Shown here piece after piece: positions 50,234 to 58,672 of a stretch of DNA of 64,000 bases. Under the pieces are notes generated by a model. It made no database searches. It had not been told where the DNA came from and saw only the letters and a list, made by a program, of their open reading frames with translations. The stretch lies in NCBI RefSeq assembly GCF_032586155.1, contig NZ_JAWHTC010000004.1, positions 248,001 to 312,000 of the forward strand, read 5' to 3'. Each line of letters begins with the position of its first letter. Positions within the stretch are counted from its first letter, which is position 1. The stretch is from JAWHTC01 sp032586155 (lineage in GTDB: Bacteria > Pseudomonadota > Alphaproteobacteria > Rhodobacterales > Rhodobacteraceae). The position numbers were made by a program, and so were the translations under genes.

Positions 50234-50329
50234 GCCTCCGGCGGGAGTATTTCGGCCAAGAAAGAGGCCAGGGGCTTGGTTCTCTTTCTTGGCGGTAAGT
50301 ACTCCGGGGGTTTGGGGGCTGGCCCCCAA
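50234..50329. repeat. Inverted pair of the dispersed repeat plus GC-rich palindrome
   Basis: GCCTCCGGCGGGAGTATTT followed by CGGCCAAGAAAGAG (50234-50266) is the forward copy. CTCTTTCTTGGC...TACTCCGGGGG (50282-50310) is the same element in reverse, so the two can fold into one long imperfect hairpin. TTGGGGGC-TG-GCCCCCAA (50312-50329) forms a second palindrome directly after it. The unit sits in the 241-base gap between the aminotransferase and ivd and probably ends transcription. Confidence 0.6.
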
Positions 50330-50398
50330 TCAACAAAACCTGTGTGCGCAGCACTCATCTGGATCAGGTTGATCCGAATCATTCCTTCCTCTATTAAA

Positions 50399-50412
50399 TG
50401 AACAACTGTTCA
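50399..50412. promoter_or_regulatory. Candidate TetR-type operator upstream of ivd
   Basis: TGAACA-AC-TGTTCA is a perfect 14-base palindrome in an AT-rich stretch 19 bases before the ivd start. Inverted TGAACA-type half-sites with a short spacer are common for TetR-family regulators of acyl-CoA genes. No such regulator is encoded in the window. Confidence 0.5.
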
Positions 50413-50431
50413 ATAAACTGGAGGGCGGCCT

Positions 50432-51595
50432 ATGTTCCTGGGCGCAATGAAATTTGATCTGGGTGAAGACGTGATGGCCATGCAGGACATGGTGCATCGC
50501 TGGGCGCAGGAGCGCATCAAGCCGATGGCGGCCGAGATCGACGAGAAGAACGAATTCCCCAACGAGCTGTGGAAAGAGTTCGGTGAACTGGGCCTGCTGG
50601 GCGTGACTACCCCCGAAGAATATGGCGGGGCCGATATGTCCTACCTAGCCCACGTGGTCGCGGTCGAGGAAATCGCCCGAGCCAGCGCCAGCGTTGCCTT
50701 GAGCTACGGCGCGCATTCGAACCTCTGCGTCAACCAGATCCGCCGCAATGCCACCCACGAGCAGAAGATGAAATATCTTCCCAAGCTCATTAGTGGTGAG
50801 CATGTCGGTGCGCTGGCTATGAGTGAACCCAATGCGGGCTCGGACGTGGTCAGCATGAAGCTGCGCGCCGACAAGAAGAATGATCGTTTCGTGCTGAACG
50901 GCAACAAGTACTGGATCACCAACGGGCCGGATGCCGACGTGCTGGTGGTCTACGCCAAGACCGACATGGACGCTGGCCCGCGCGGGATCACGGCCTTCAT
51001 CATTGAAAAGGAAATGGTCGGGTTCAGCACCTCGAACCATTTCGACAAGCTGGGCATGCGCGGCTCCAACACCGCCGAGCTGATCTTTGAAGACGTGGAA
51101 GTGCCCTACGAGAACATCCTTGGTGAAGAAGGCAAGGGCGTTGCCGTGCTGATGTCCGGGCTCGATTACGAGCGTGTGGTTCTCAGCGGCATCGGCACCG
51201 GCCTCATGGCGGCCTGCATGGACGAGGTCATGCCCTATATGAAGGAACGCCAGCAATTCGGTCAGCCGATCGGAAACTTCCAGCTGATGCAGGCCAAGAT
51301 CGCCGACATGTACACCGCGATGAACTCAAGCCGTGCCTATGTCTACGAGGTGGCCAAGGCCTGTGATCGGGGCGAGGTGACCCGTCAGGACGCGGCGGCC
51401 TGTGTGCTTTATGCCAGCGAAGAGGGCATGAAGGTGGCGCATCAGGCGGTACAAGCCTTTGGCGGGGCAGGGTATCTTAGCGACAACCCGGTGGGCCGGA
51501 TTTTCCGCGATGCCAAGTTGATGGAAATCGGCGCGGGCACCAGCGAAATCCGCCGCATGCTCGTTGGTCGCGAGCTGATGGGGATGATGGGTTGA
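50432..51595 (+). CDS. ivd: Isovaleryl-CoA dehydrogenase
   Basis: This FAD enzyme oxidises isovaleryl-CoA to 3-methylcrotonyl-CoA in leucine catabolism. The 387-residue protein shows 'LGEDVMAMQDMVHRWAQERI', the acyl-CoA dehydrogenase signatures 'ALAMSEPNAGSDVVSMKL' and 'QQFGQPIGNFQLMQAKIADMYTAMN', and 'IGAGTSEIRRMLVGREL' at the end. The catalytic Glu at 247 in 'GLDYERVVLSGIGTG' is at the position used by isovaleryl-CoA dehydrogenases rather than short-chain ones. The following mccB, mccA, hmgL and liuC support the call. GGAGG lies just before the ATG. Its stop overlaps the next gene's ATG. Confidence 0.96.
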   Translation: MFLGAMKFDLGEDVMAMQDMVHRWAQERIKPMAAEIDEKNEFPNELWKEFGELGLLGVTTPEEYGGADMSYLAHVVAVEEIARASASVALSYGAHSNLCVNQIRRNATHEQKMKYLPKLISGEHVGALAMSEPNAGSDVVSMKLRADKKNDRFVLNGNKYWITNGPDADVLVVYAKTDMDAGPRGITAFIIEKEMVGFSTSNHFDKLGMRGSNTAELIFEDVEVPYENILGEEGKGVAVLMSGLDYERVVLSGIGTGLMAACMDEVMPYMKERQQFGQPIGNFQLMQAKIADMYTAMNSSRAYVYEVAKACDRGEVTRQDAAACVLYASEEGMKVAHQAVQAFGGAGYLSDNPVGRIFRDAKLMEIGAGTSEIRRMLVGRELMGMMG

Positions 51596-52089
51596 TGCGC
51601 CTCGGGCTTGCTGTTCTGTTCATGGCGGCAAGTCCCGCCATGGCGCAGGAGCTGGTCTATGATGGCCAGATCACCGTGCGTTGCCTGGCCGGGGCCGAGA
51701 TGCCCGAGTCCCGTCGCGCATGTGTCGGGTTGGCAGCGGATTCCTGTATGAACAACACGCCAGGTGGCAGCAGCACCGTGGGCATGGGCGGTTGTTTGTC
51801 AAAAGAGCTGGATTGGTGGGATGTCAGGCTCAACGAGGTCTACGGCCAACTGATGGCGAAATCACGTGCCAATGACGAAGAGATGGCGTCGATGGGGTCG
51901 CATTTGCCGACCCAGGCACCGGCCTTGCGGGACATGCAGCGCGCCTGGATCACGTTTCGCGACAACAAATGCGCCTATGAGGCGACGCTCTGGCAAGGCG
52001 GCACCGGGGCGGGGCCAGCCTATGCCGGGTGCCTCATGAACACCACTGCCGAGCAGGTATTTTTCTTGGAAGAAGCGGTGGCCTGGTAG
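51595..52089 (+). CDS. Secreted DUF1311 / LprI-type protein
   Basis: The 164-residue protein has a signal peptide (M-R-L-G-L-A-V-L-F-M-A-A-S-P-A-M-A) and a mature region with six cysteines ('RCLAG', 'ACVGLAADSCMN', 'GGCLSKELDWWDVRLNEVYGQL', 'DNKCAYEATLWQGGTGAGPAYAGCLMN'). The 'C-L-x-x-E-x-x-x-W-D-x-x-L-N' and 'W-x-x-x-R-D-x-x-C' pattern is that of the DUF1311 domain found in lysozyme-inhibitor LprI-like proteins. Its place inside a leucine operon, coupled to ivd by a TGATG overlap, is unexpected. Role unknown. Confidence 0.8.
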   Translation: MRLGLAVLFMAASPAMAQELVYDGQITVRCLAGAEMPESRRACVGLAADSCMNNTPGGSSTVGMGGCLSKELDWWDVRLNEVYGQLMAKSRANDEEMASMGSHLPTQAPALRDMQRAWITFRDNKCAYEATLWQGGTGAGPAYAGCLMNTTAEQVFFLEEAVAW

Positions 52090-52107
52090 CGCCACCCGGA
52101 GGACGAC

Positions 52108-53712
52108 ATGAAACTGAATTCACAGGCTTTGCCGACATCGGATGCCTTCAAATCGAACCGTGATGGGCATCTCGAGGCTCTTGGCGTAATCCGCGAGGCC
52201 GCCGAACTGGCGGCGCTTGGCGGCGGGGAAAAGAGCCGTGCGCGCCATGTCAGCCGGGGCAAGATGCTGCCGCGCGAGCGGGTGGCGAACCTGCTCGATC
52301 CCGGCTCGCCCTTCCTTGAAGTCGGCACCACGGCGGCACATGGCATGTATGGCGGGGCGGCACCCAGTGCTGGTGTGATCACCGGGATTGGCCAGGTCAT
52401 GGGCCAAGACGTCATGGTGGTGTGCAACGATGCCACCGTGAAGGGCGGCACATACTATCCAATGACCGTGAAGAAACACCTGCGCGCTCAGGAGATTGCC
52501 GAGCAGAACAACCTGCCTTGCGTCTATCTGGTCGATAGCGGCGGCGCCAACCTGCCGCAGCAGGACGAGGTGTTCCCGGATCGCGACCATTTCGGGCGGA
52601 TTTTCTACAATCAGGCCAACATGAGCGCCAAGGGCATTCCCCAGATCGCGGTGGTGATGGGCTCGTGCACGGCGGGTGGGGCTTACGTGCCTGCGATGTC
52701 GGATGTGACCATCATCGTCAAGGAACAAGGCACGATCTTCCTTGCCGGTCCGCCGCTGGTCAAGGCAGCCACGGGTGAGGTGGTCAGCGCCGAAGATCTG
52801 GGCGGCGGTGACGTCCATACCCGCCTGTCCGGTGTGGCCGATTACCTGGCCGAGGATGACGGCCACGCACTGGCGCTGGCGCGGCGTGCGGTGGGGCAGC
52901 TCAATCGCACCAAACCGCTCACCGTCGATTGGCAAAGCCCGGAAGAGCCGGCCTATGATCCCGATGAAATCCTTGGCGTGGTGCCGGCCGATCTGCGCAC
53001 GCCCTATGATATTCGCGAGGTGATCGCGCGGATTGTGGATGGCTCGCGCTTTGACGAGTTCAAGGCACGTTTTGGTGAGACTCTGGTCTGTGGCTTTGCC
53101 CATGTGAAGGGCTGCCCGGTGGGGATCGTCGCCAACAACGGCGTGCTATTCTCTGAAAGCGCCGTGAAGGGCGCGCATTTTGTCGAGCTGTGTTCGCAGC
53201 GGAAAATCCCGCTGGTGTTTTTGCAGAACATCACTGGTTTCATGGTCGGTCGGAAGTATGAAAACGAGGGGATTGCCCGCCACGGCGCCAAGATGGTGAC
53301 GGCGGTGGCCTGCACCAATGTGCCAAAGATCACCATGCTGGTGGGCGGCTCGTTCGGGGCTGGCAACTATGGCATGGCGGGTCGTGCCTATAGCCCACGT
53401 TTCCTGTGGACCTGGCCCAATTCGCGCATCAGCGTAATGGGTGGCGAACAGGCTGCGGGCGTGTTGGCCACGGTGAAACGCGACGCCATTGAGCGGGCTG
53501 GCGAAAGCTGGAGCGTCGAGGAAGAGGCCGAATTCAAGCGCCCCACCATCGAGATGTTCGAGGAGCAATCGCATCCTCTCTATGCCTCGGCCCGGCTTTG
53601 GGATGATGGCATTGTCGATCCGCGCAAGACCCGCGATGTGCTGGCCCTGAGCCTCAGAGCATCGTTGAATGCGCCGATCGAAGACACGCGGTTCGGCGTG
53701 TTCCGGATGTGA
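52108..53712 (+). CDS. mccB: Methylcrotonyl-CoA carboxylase beta subunit (carboxyltransferase)
   Basis: This subunit transfers the carboxyl group from biotin to 3-methylcrotonyl-CoA. The 534-residue protein has the crotonase-like carboxyltransferase halves: 'GGGEKSRARHVSRGKMLPRERVANLLDPGSPFLEVG' at the N-terminus, 'YLVDSGGANLPQQDEVFPDRDHFGRIFYNQANMSAKGIPQIAVVMGSCTAGGAYVPAMSD' and 'FLAGPPLVKAATGEVVSAEDLGGGDVH', then 'NITGFMVGRKYENEGIARHGAKMVTAVACTNVPKITMLVGGSFGAGNYGMAGRAYSPRF'. These are MccB-specific in wording. Its partner mccA lies 3 kb downstream, separated by five unrelated genes. Confidence 0.96.
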   Translation: MKLNSQALPTSDAFKSNRDGHLEALGVIREAAELAALGGGEKSRARHVSRGKMLPRERVANLLDPGSPFLEVGTTAAHGMYGGAAPSAGVITGIGQVMGQDVMVVCNDATVKGGTYYPMTVKKHLRAQEIAEQNNLPCVYLVDSGGANLPQQDEVFPDRDHFGRIFYNQANMSAKGIPQIAVVMGSCTAGGAYVPAMSDVTIIVKEQGTIFLAGPPLVKAATGEVVSAEDLGGGDVHTRLSGVADYLAEDDGHALALARRAVGQLNRTKPLTVDWQSPEEPAYDPDEILGVVPADLRTPYDIREVIARIVDGSRFDEFKARFGETLVCGFAHVKGCPVGIVANNGVLFSESAVKGAHFVELCSQRKIPLVFLQNITGFMVGRKYENEGIARHGAKMVTAVACTNVPKITMLVGGSFGAGNYGMAGRAYSPRFLWTWPNSRISVMGGEQAAGVLATVKRDAIERAGESWSVEEEAEFKRPTIEMFEEQSHPLYASARLWDDGIVDPRKTRDVLALSLRASLNAPIEDTRFGVFRM

Positions 53713-53754
53713 TGAGGTCCTATGTGATGGTCTGGCGGCGCAGGAGGATGGCCC

Positions 53755-54216
53755 ATGGATGAAGGCATGCACTATGGCAAACGCGACAAGCTGACCGGCG
53801 AACGCTGGGTCTATGTCAGCCGGGCGGCGGCGCATGCCCATCCGAAAGGGCAGATGCATTGGACCTTCCTTCTGGTCGTGGCCTGGCTTGTCTGGTCGGC
53901 GATTGCCAAGTACCGGCTGGGGCTTGAAATCAGCGGGACCGGCTTTGCCGCCGCAGCGGCTTTCCTGCCAATCTTCATCGCTGTTCTGGTCCTGTTAAGG
54001 GCTCCGATCGCGCGGATCCTGTTGATCGTCCTGGGGGGCTTCACGATCTATGTCACCGTCAAAAGCGGTGCTTTCGGAACCGGGCTGGGCGGGCTAGCCG
54101 ACATGCTGGTGACTGTGGCGGTCACCATCTGGATGTGGGAGGGCGAACGGCCGAACCTGGCCTTCGGCTATCGCTTTCGCAGCAACCGCCGGGATGATGA
54201 GGTCGGCAATGGTTGA
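53755..54216 (+). CDS. Small membrane protein of unknown function
   Basis: The 153-residue protein has a soluble N-terminus ('DEGMHYGKRDKLTGERWVYVSRAAAHAHPKG', about 1-34) and three or four membrane segments (about 36-52, 61-82, 88-104 and 110-125), ending with a charged tail. I do not recognise a family. It lies 42 bases after mccB and its end overlaps the next gene by 8 bases, so it is co-transcribed with the leucine cluster. Confidence 0.6.
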   Translation: MDEGMHYGKRDKLTGERWVYVSRAAAHAHPKGQMHWTFLLVVAWLVWSAIAKYRLGLEISGTGFAAAAAFLPIFIAVLVLLRAPIARILLIVLGGFTIYVTVKSGAFGTGLGGLADMLVTVAVTIWMWEGERPNLAFGYRFRSNRRDDEVGNG

Positions 54217-55165
54217 CTATGCTCCGATCTCAACACGGCTGACGGAACGCTTCGGCCTTGACGCACCGATCGTCAGCGCGCCAATGGCTTTTGCCGCGGG
54301 TGGGGCCCTTGCGGCCGCGGTCAGCCGCGCCGGGGCGCTGGGGTTCATCGGCGGTGGTTACGGCGACGCCGATTGGCTTGAGGCCCAGTGGCAGGAAGCG
54401 GGCAATCAGCCGGTCGGCTGTGGTTTTATCACCTGGAAAATGGCGCAGTCGCCCGAACTTTTGACGCTGGCGCTGGACCGCAAACCGGCGGCGATGTTCC
54501 TGTCTTTTGGCGAATTGCGTCCGCATGCCGAGCAGGTCAAGGCGGCGGGTGTGCCGCTTTTTGCCCAGGTTCAGACCCTGGCCATGGCGCGTGATGCGGT
54601 GGCAGCCGGGGCGGATGTGATCGTGGCCCAGGGGTCCGAGGCCGGCGGGCACGGCGCGACGCGGGCGACAATGACGCTTGTTCCCGAAGTGGTGGATGCC
54701 TGTGCCGACAAGGCGCTGGTTCTGGCGGCGGGCGGGATCGCGGATGGTCGCGGGTTGGCCGCGGCGCTGATGCTGGGCGCCGATGGGGTGCTTATGGGGA
54801 CAAGGTTCTGGGCCGCGGGGGAAGCCTTGGTCGCGCCCGGCTTTCATGACGCGGCGCTGATGGCCGATGGGGATGGCACGCTACGCTCGTCTCTTCCGGA
54901 CAAGGCGCGTGGCTATGACTGGCCGGGAGAATTCGACATTCGCACGTTGCGCAACCGCTGGATCAAGCGCTGGCAGGAGGACCCTGTGGGCCCGGTAAGC
55001 CCGGACGCGCAAGAGGGCTTTGCCAAGGCCGTGGCAGACGGGGATGCGGATGGCGCACCCGCCATTGTCGGGGAAGGAATAGGGTTGATCTCGGCGGTGA
55101 TGCCTGCTTCGGAGATTGTTGTGCAAACCATGGCACAGGCGAAGGCGGCGCTGGCGCGATGGTGA
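54209..55165 (+). CDS. Nitronate monooxygenase-like FMN protein
   Basis: The 318-residue TIM-barrel flavoprotein fits the nitronate monooxygenase / 2-nitropropane dioxygenase family. Landmarks are 'APIVSAPMAFAAGGALAAAVSRAGALGFIGGGYGD', 'IVAQGSEAGGHGATRATMTLVPEVVDAC' with the active-site His, 'LVLAAGGIADGRGLAAALMLGADGVLMGTRFWAAGEA' (FMN phosphate site), and a C-terminal helix. It could detoxify nitronates; some members instead act on enoyl-type substrates. ATG 54209 has GAGG upstream and overlaps the previous stop. Confidence 0.86.
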   Translation: MVDYAPISTRLTERFGLDAPIVSAPMAFAAGGALAAAVSRAGALGFIGGGYGDADWLEAQWQEAGNQPVGCGFITWKMAQSPELLTLALDRKPAAMFLSFGELRPHAEQVKAAGVPLFAQVQTLAMARDAVAAGADVIVAQGSEAGGHGATRATMTLVPEVVDACADKALVLAAGGIADGRGLAAALMLGADGVLMGTRFWAAGEALVAPGFHDAALMADGDGTLRSSLPDKARGYDWPGEFDIRTLRNRWIKRWQEDPVGPVSPDAQEGFAKAVADGDADGAPAIVGEGIGLISAVMPASEIVVQTMAQAKAALARW

Positions 55166-55193
55166 AGGGTGACGCGAAAAAAGCCGGGCTGTC

Positions 55194-55655
55194 ATGGCAA
55201 TCAGGAGAGGCGCCGTGCTGATCCTTGCGCGTGCCTTGATTGTGACTGCCGCGACACTTGCGGTGTGGCTTTACCTCGTGCGTTGGCAGGACCGTGGCCG
55301 CGAGTTGAATACCTGCCGGATCGGGTTTGTCTATGACGGCGACACGGTGGCGTTAAAATGCGGCGACAACGAGCGCACTGCGCGCGTGGTCGGACTTGAT
55401 ACGCCGGAAACCCGAGATGCGCGATGCGATGCGGAATTCCAGGCCGGCAAGCGGGCGACTGAACGGTTGCGGGAATTGGTAAAGGGCGGCGCGGTCTCCT
55501 ATCGCCGCAAGGGGACCGACAAGTATGGACGTTTGCTGATCGAGTTGTCGGTAGACGGTGAAGACGTGGCCGGCACGCTTGTGCGCGAAGGGCTGGCGAT
55601 GCCTTATCGCGGTGGCGGGCGGATCAACTGGTGTCAGCGGTTGGGGGAGTCGTAA
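55194..55655 (+). CDS. Micrococcal (thermo)nuclease family protein, membrane-anchored
   Basis: The 153-residue protein has an N-terminal membrane segment (about 8-29, 'VLILARALIVTAATLAVWLYLV'), placing its nuclease domain outside the cytoplasm. The SNase-like domain shows 'FVYDGDTVALKC', 'ARVVGLDTPETRDARCDAEFQAGKRATERLREL' and 'DKYGRLLIEL...VAGTLVREGLAMPYRGG'. The D-G-D-T-V, L-D-T-P-E-T and Y-G-R elements carry the calcium-binding and catalytic residues in this family. It sits between an FMN protein and an ASCH protein in the leucine cluster. Its stop overlaps the next start (TAATG). Confidence 0.85.
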   Translation: MAIRRGAVLILARALIVTAATLAVWLYLVRWQDRGRELNTCRIGFVYDGDTVALKCGDNERTARVVGLDTPETRDARCDAEFQAGKRATERLRELVKGGAVSYRRKGTDKYGRLLIELSVDGEDVAGTLVREGLAMPYRGGGRINWCQRLGES

Positions 55656-56065
55656 TGCTGATGATCGTGGCTCTCAAACGATACCCCGGTGCCCAGGCCT
55701 TTCGTTTTGGTGACGATGCGGAACTTAATGCCGAAATCCTGTCGCTGGTGCGCGCGGGCAAGAAGACCGTGACCTGTGATGCGGTCGAGGCGTTTGTCAC
55801 GCGGGGCGAGGATCTTCCGGTGCCTGGGCGGATCGACATTGCCTGCGACTGGGATTGGCGTCCGGCCTGTGCCGTCGAAACAGTGACTTTGGAACGTAGG
55901 GCGTTCGAGGAGATGGACGAGGTCCTGGTGGCCGATCAGGGTGAGTTTTCTGATCTGGAAGAGTGGCGGCAGGGCTATCGGGCCTACCTGGAACGCTCGG
56001 TCGGGTTTCGACCGGGGATCGAAATGGCGGTGGAGCGGTTCCGGCTGGTGGAGGACCTGGGATGA
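55655..56065 (+). CDS. ASCH-domain protein
   Basis: The 136-residue protein matches the ASCH domain layout: an N-terminal 'FGDDAELNAEILSLVRAGKKTVTCDAVEAF' with the G-x-K-x-x-T motif (residues near 35-40), then 'VPGRIDIACDWDWRPACAVETVTLERRAFEEMDEVLVADQGEFSDLEEWRQGYRAYLER'. ASCH proteins resemble the PUA fold; some relatives act on RNA or modified nucleosides (N4-acetylcytidine amidohydrolase YqfB in E. coli). The role here is unknown. Coupled to the nuclease gene by TAATG. Confidence 0.82.
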   Translation: MLMIVALKRYPGAQAFRFGDDAELNAEILSLVRAGKKTVTCDAVEAFVTRGEDLPVPGRIDIACDWDWRPACAVETVTLERRAFEEMDEVLVADQGEFSDLEEWRQGYRAYLERSVGFRPGIEMAVERFRLVEDLG

Positions 56066-56155
56066 TGTGGCATGGGATGGATTTGGCGGTGTTGTGCGTG
56101 GGTTGGAGCCGGGATTCAAGTTCTGGGGCCAAGAAAGAAACGGGGGCCTGGTGAG

Positions 56156-56647
56156 ATGATCGAGGTCTGGCGTGGAAATATTACAGCACTTGAGGTCGAC
56201 GCGATTGTGAATGCAGCCAATTCGTCCTTGCTGGGTGGAGGCGGTGTCGATGGCGCAATCCACCGCGCGGCTGGCCCTGAGTTGGTTGATGAATGCCGGA
56301 TGCTGGGCGGCTGCAAAACCGGGCAGGCCAAGCTGACAAAGGGGTACAAACTGCCCGCGAGATGGGTGATCCACACGGTCGGGCCAGTGTGGCAGGGCGG
56401 CGATCAGGGCGAGGCGCAGGCGTTGGCCTCTTGCTACCGCGAAAGCCTGGAACGGGCGAGAGAAAAGGGCTGTGAGAGCATCGCCTTTCCGGCGATTTCT
56501 ACCGGGATTTACGGCTTTCCGAAGGAAACCGCGGCGGAAATCGCGGTGCGGGAACTGAAGGATGCGCCGCTGCGGGTGATCCTGGTGGCGTTTGATGACG
56601 AAACCGAAGCGCTGCTGAGGGCGGCGGTGGATAACGTGGGTACGTGA
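56156..56647 (+). CDS. Macro-domain protein (ADP-ribose-binding / deacylase)
   Basis: The 163-residue stand-alone macro domain binds ADP-ribose and in relatives removes O-acetyl or ADP-ribosyl groups. Landmarks: 'WRGNITALEVDAIVNAANSSLLGGGGVDGAIHRAAGPELVDECRMLGGCKTGQAKLTKGYKLPARWVIHTVGPVWQGG' and 'IAFPAISTGIYGFPKETAAEIAV', which include the substrate loops 'NAANSSLLGGGGVDGAIH' and 'STGIYGFP'. All key positions of the MacroD type are present. ATG 56156 begins the family pattern. It lies 67 bases before mccA. A copy of the intergenic repeat tail (GGGGCCAAGAAAGAAA) lies just before the ATG. Confidence 0.93.
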   Translation: MIEVWRGNITALEVDAIVNAANSSLLGGGGVDGAIHRAAGPELVDECRMLGGCKTGQAKLTKGYKLPARWVIHTVGPVWQGGDQGEAQALASCYRESLERAREKGCESIAFPAISTGIYGFPKETAAEIAVRELKDAPLRVILVAFDDETEALLRAAVDNVGT

Positions 56648-56713
56648 TGACGGCCCGCGACATGGAACAGGCGCCCGCGGGGCGCGAGGCATTGGGTGCG
56701 AAGGAGACGCAAG

Positions 56714-58672
56714 ATGTTTGACAAGATCCTGATTGCAAACCGGGGTGAAATTGCCGTGCGTGTGGCCGAGACGGCCCGCAGGCTGGGAGTCAAGGTGGTG
56801 GCGGTCTATTCTGACGCTGATGCCAATGCGGCCCATGTGGCAGTCGCGGACGAGGCGGTGCATATCGGCGGCGCGGCCCCGGCAGTGAGTTACCTGCGCG
56901 GCGAGCGGATCATCGAGGCGGCGCTGGCGACCGGGGCGAAGGGAATTCACCCGGGTTATGGGTTTTTGTCGGAGAACCCGGATTTCGTCGATGCGGTGGA
57001 AAAGGCTGGGCTGGTCTTTATCGGGCCGTCGGCCAAGGCGATCAACGCTATGGGGTTGAAAGACGCCGCCAAGGTGCTGATGGAAGAGGCCGGTGTGCCG
57101 GTGGTGCCGGGCTATCACGGCTCCAACCAGGACCCCGAGCACCTGTCCGGGGCCGCCGATGCCATCGGCTATCCGGTATTGATCAAAGCCGTGGCTGGCG
57201 GTGGCGGCAAGGGCATGCGCCTTGTCGAGAAGCCAGAGGATTTCATGGACGCGCTGGCCAGCGCCCAGGGCGAGGCCAAGACCGCTTTTGGCAACGAGGA
57301 CGTCTTGATCGAGAAATTCGTCAGCCAGCCACGTCATATCGAACTGCAGGTTTTTGGCGATGGCGAAAAGGCGGTGCATCTGTTCGAGCGCGACTGTTCA
57401 CTACAGCGCCGTCACCAGAAGGTGATCGAAGAGGCCCCGGCGCCGGGCATGACCGAGGGAATGCGCGCGGCCATGGGGCAGGCCGCTGTGCGTGCCGCGG
57501 AGGCGATCGGTTACAAGGGGGCGGGGACGGTGGAGTTCATCGTTGACGGCTCGCGGGGGCTGCGTCCCGACGGATTCTGGTTCATGGAAATGAACACACG
57601 GCTGCAGGTGGAGCATCCGGTGACCGAAGCGATAACCGGCGTAGACCTGGTGGAGTGGCAACTGCGGGTGGCCAGCGGTGAGGGCCTGCCGATGCAGCAG
57701 GACGAACTGAGCATTACCGGGCACGCGTTCGAAGCCCGCATCTATGCCGAGGACGTGCCGAAAGGGTTTCTGCCAGCCACCGGCACGCTCAGCCATCTAG
57801 CTTTTCCGAAGGAGGCACGGATCGACAGCGGAGTGCGGCAAGGCGATACGATCAGCCCTTGGTATGACCCGATGATCGCCAAGTTGATCACCCACGGACC
57901 AACCCGCGAGATTGCCCTGAAACAGCTGGAACGCGCATTGCGGCACACGGATGTGGGTGGAACGGTGACGAACGTGTCTTTCCTGGCGCTCTTGGCTGCA
58001 CAGCCTGATTTCGTTGCCGGTGATGTGGATACCGGGCTGATCGAGCGACATATCGAGGCGCTGTCCGTGGCGCCGTTGGCCTGTACCAAGGCGCGCTCGG
58101 TTGCGGCGCTGACTGCGCTGGGCCTTATGCAGGCGCCGGATAGAGCACCGCAAGAAAGCATGGTTCTGTGGTCGCCGCTGACCTCGACCGTGGCGCTGAG
58201 CCATCATGATGAGCTTATCGAGGCGCGTGTGACCGTCGAAGGGTCGGGGTCTTACCTTGTTGATCTGGGCGAGGTCCGGCACCACGTCACCCATACCGGC
58301 GGCGCTTGGTGGGTCGATCAGACCAAGGTACAGGCGCGGACCTCCTTGACCAACGGAGAACTGACCGTGTTCTGGGGCAATGGCTATCGGTTTCAGGTGA
58401 TTGACCCGCTGGATCGTGCAGCGGTTGGCGGAGCGGCTTCGGGTGTGATCGAGGCGCCGATGCCGGGATTGGTGAAAGCGGTGATGGCTGAAGCCGGGCA
58501 GGCAGTACAGGAAGGCGACCGGCTGGCGATCCTTGAGGCGATGAAGATGGAACATGCGTTGCTGGCGGCACGGGATGGGGTTGTGGCCGAAGTTCTGGTG
58601 GCCGCAGGGGACCAAGTTGAGGCCGGGGCGGCGCTTATCCGGCTGGAGGACGAGGCGGAGGAGGCAGCGTGA
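56714..58672 (+). CDS. mccA: Methylcrotonyl-CoA carboxylase alpha subunit (biotin carboxylase + biotin carrier)
   Basis: The 652-residue subunit carboxylates its own biotin with ATP and bicarbonate. N-terminal biotin carboxylase part: 'MFDKILIANRGEIAVRVAETARRLGVKVVAVYSDAD' (1-36), 'GYGFLSENPDFVDAVEKAGLVFIGPS', ATP-grasp 'AGGGGKGMRLVEKPEDF', 'FMEMNTRLQVEHPVTEAITGVDLVEWQL'. The C-terminal carrier domain has 'EAMKMEH' with the biotinylated Lys611. The start at 56714 uses the ATG after an A/G-rich stretch 'AAGGAGACGCAAG'. It pairs with mccB, which is separated from it by five genes. An unexplained gap of 151 bases follows. Confidence 0.96.
   Translation: MFDKILIANRGEIAVRVAETARRLGVKVVAVYSDADANAAHVAVADEAVHIGGAAPAVSYLRGERIIEAALATGAKGIHPGYGFLSENPDFVDAVEKAGLVFIGPSAKAINAMGLKDAAKVLMEEAGVPVVPGYHGSNQDPEHLSGAADAIGYPVLIKAVAGGGGKGMRLVEKPEDFMDALASAQGEAKTAFGNEDVLIEKFVSQPRHIELQVFGDGEKAVHLFERDCSLQRRHQKVIEEAPAPGMTEGMRAAMGQAAVRAAEAIGYKGAGTVEFIVDGSRGLRPDGFWFMEMNTRLQVEHPVTEAITGVDLVEWQLRVASGEGLPMQQDELSITGHAFEARIYAEDVPKGFLPATGTLSHLAFPKEARIDSGVRQGDTISPWYDPMIAKLITHGPTREIALKQLERALRHTDVGGTVTNVSFLALLAAQPDFVAGDVDTGLIERHIEALSVAPLACTKARSVAALTALGLMQAPDRAPQESMVLWSPLTSTVALSHHDELIEARVTVEGSGSYLVDLGEVRHHVTHTGGAWWVDQTKVQARTSLTNGELTVFWGNGYRFQVIDPLDRAAVGGAASGVIEAPMPGLVKAVMAEAGQAVQEGDRLAILEAMKMEHALLAARDGVVAEVLVAAGDQVEAGAALIRLEDEAEEAA

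Noticed and set aside
55634..57379. 581-residue open frame on the minus strand opposite the ASCH, macro-domain and mccA genes
   Set aside because: It covers three genes with intact motifs; composition is that of a shadow.
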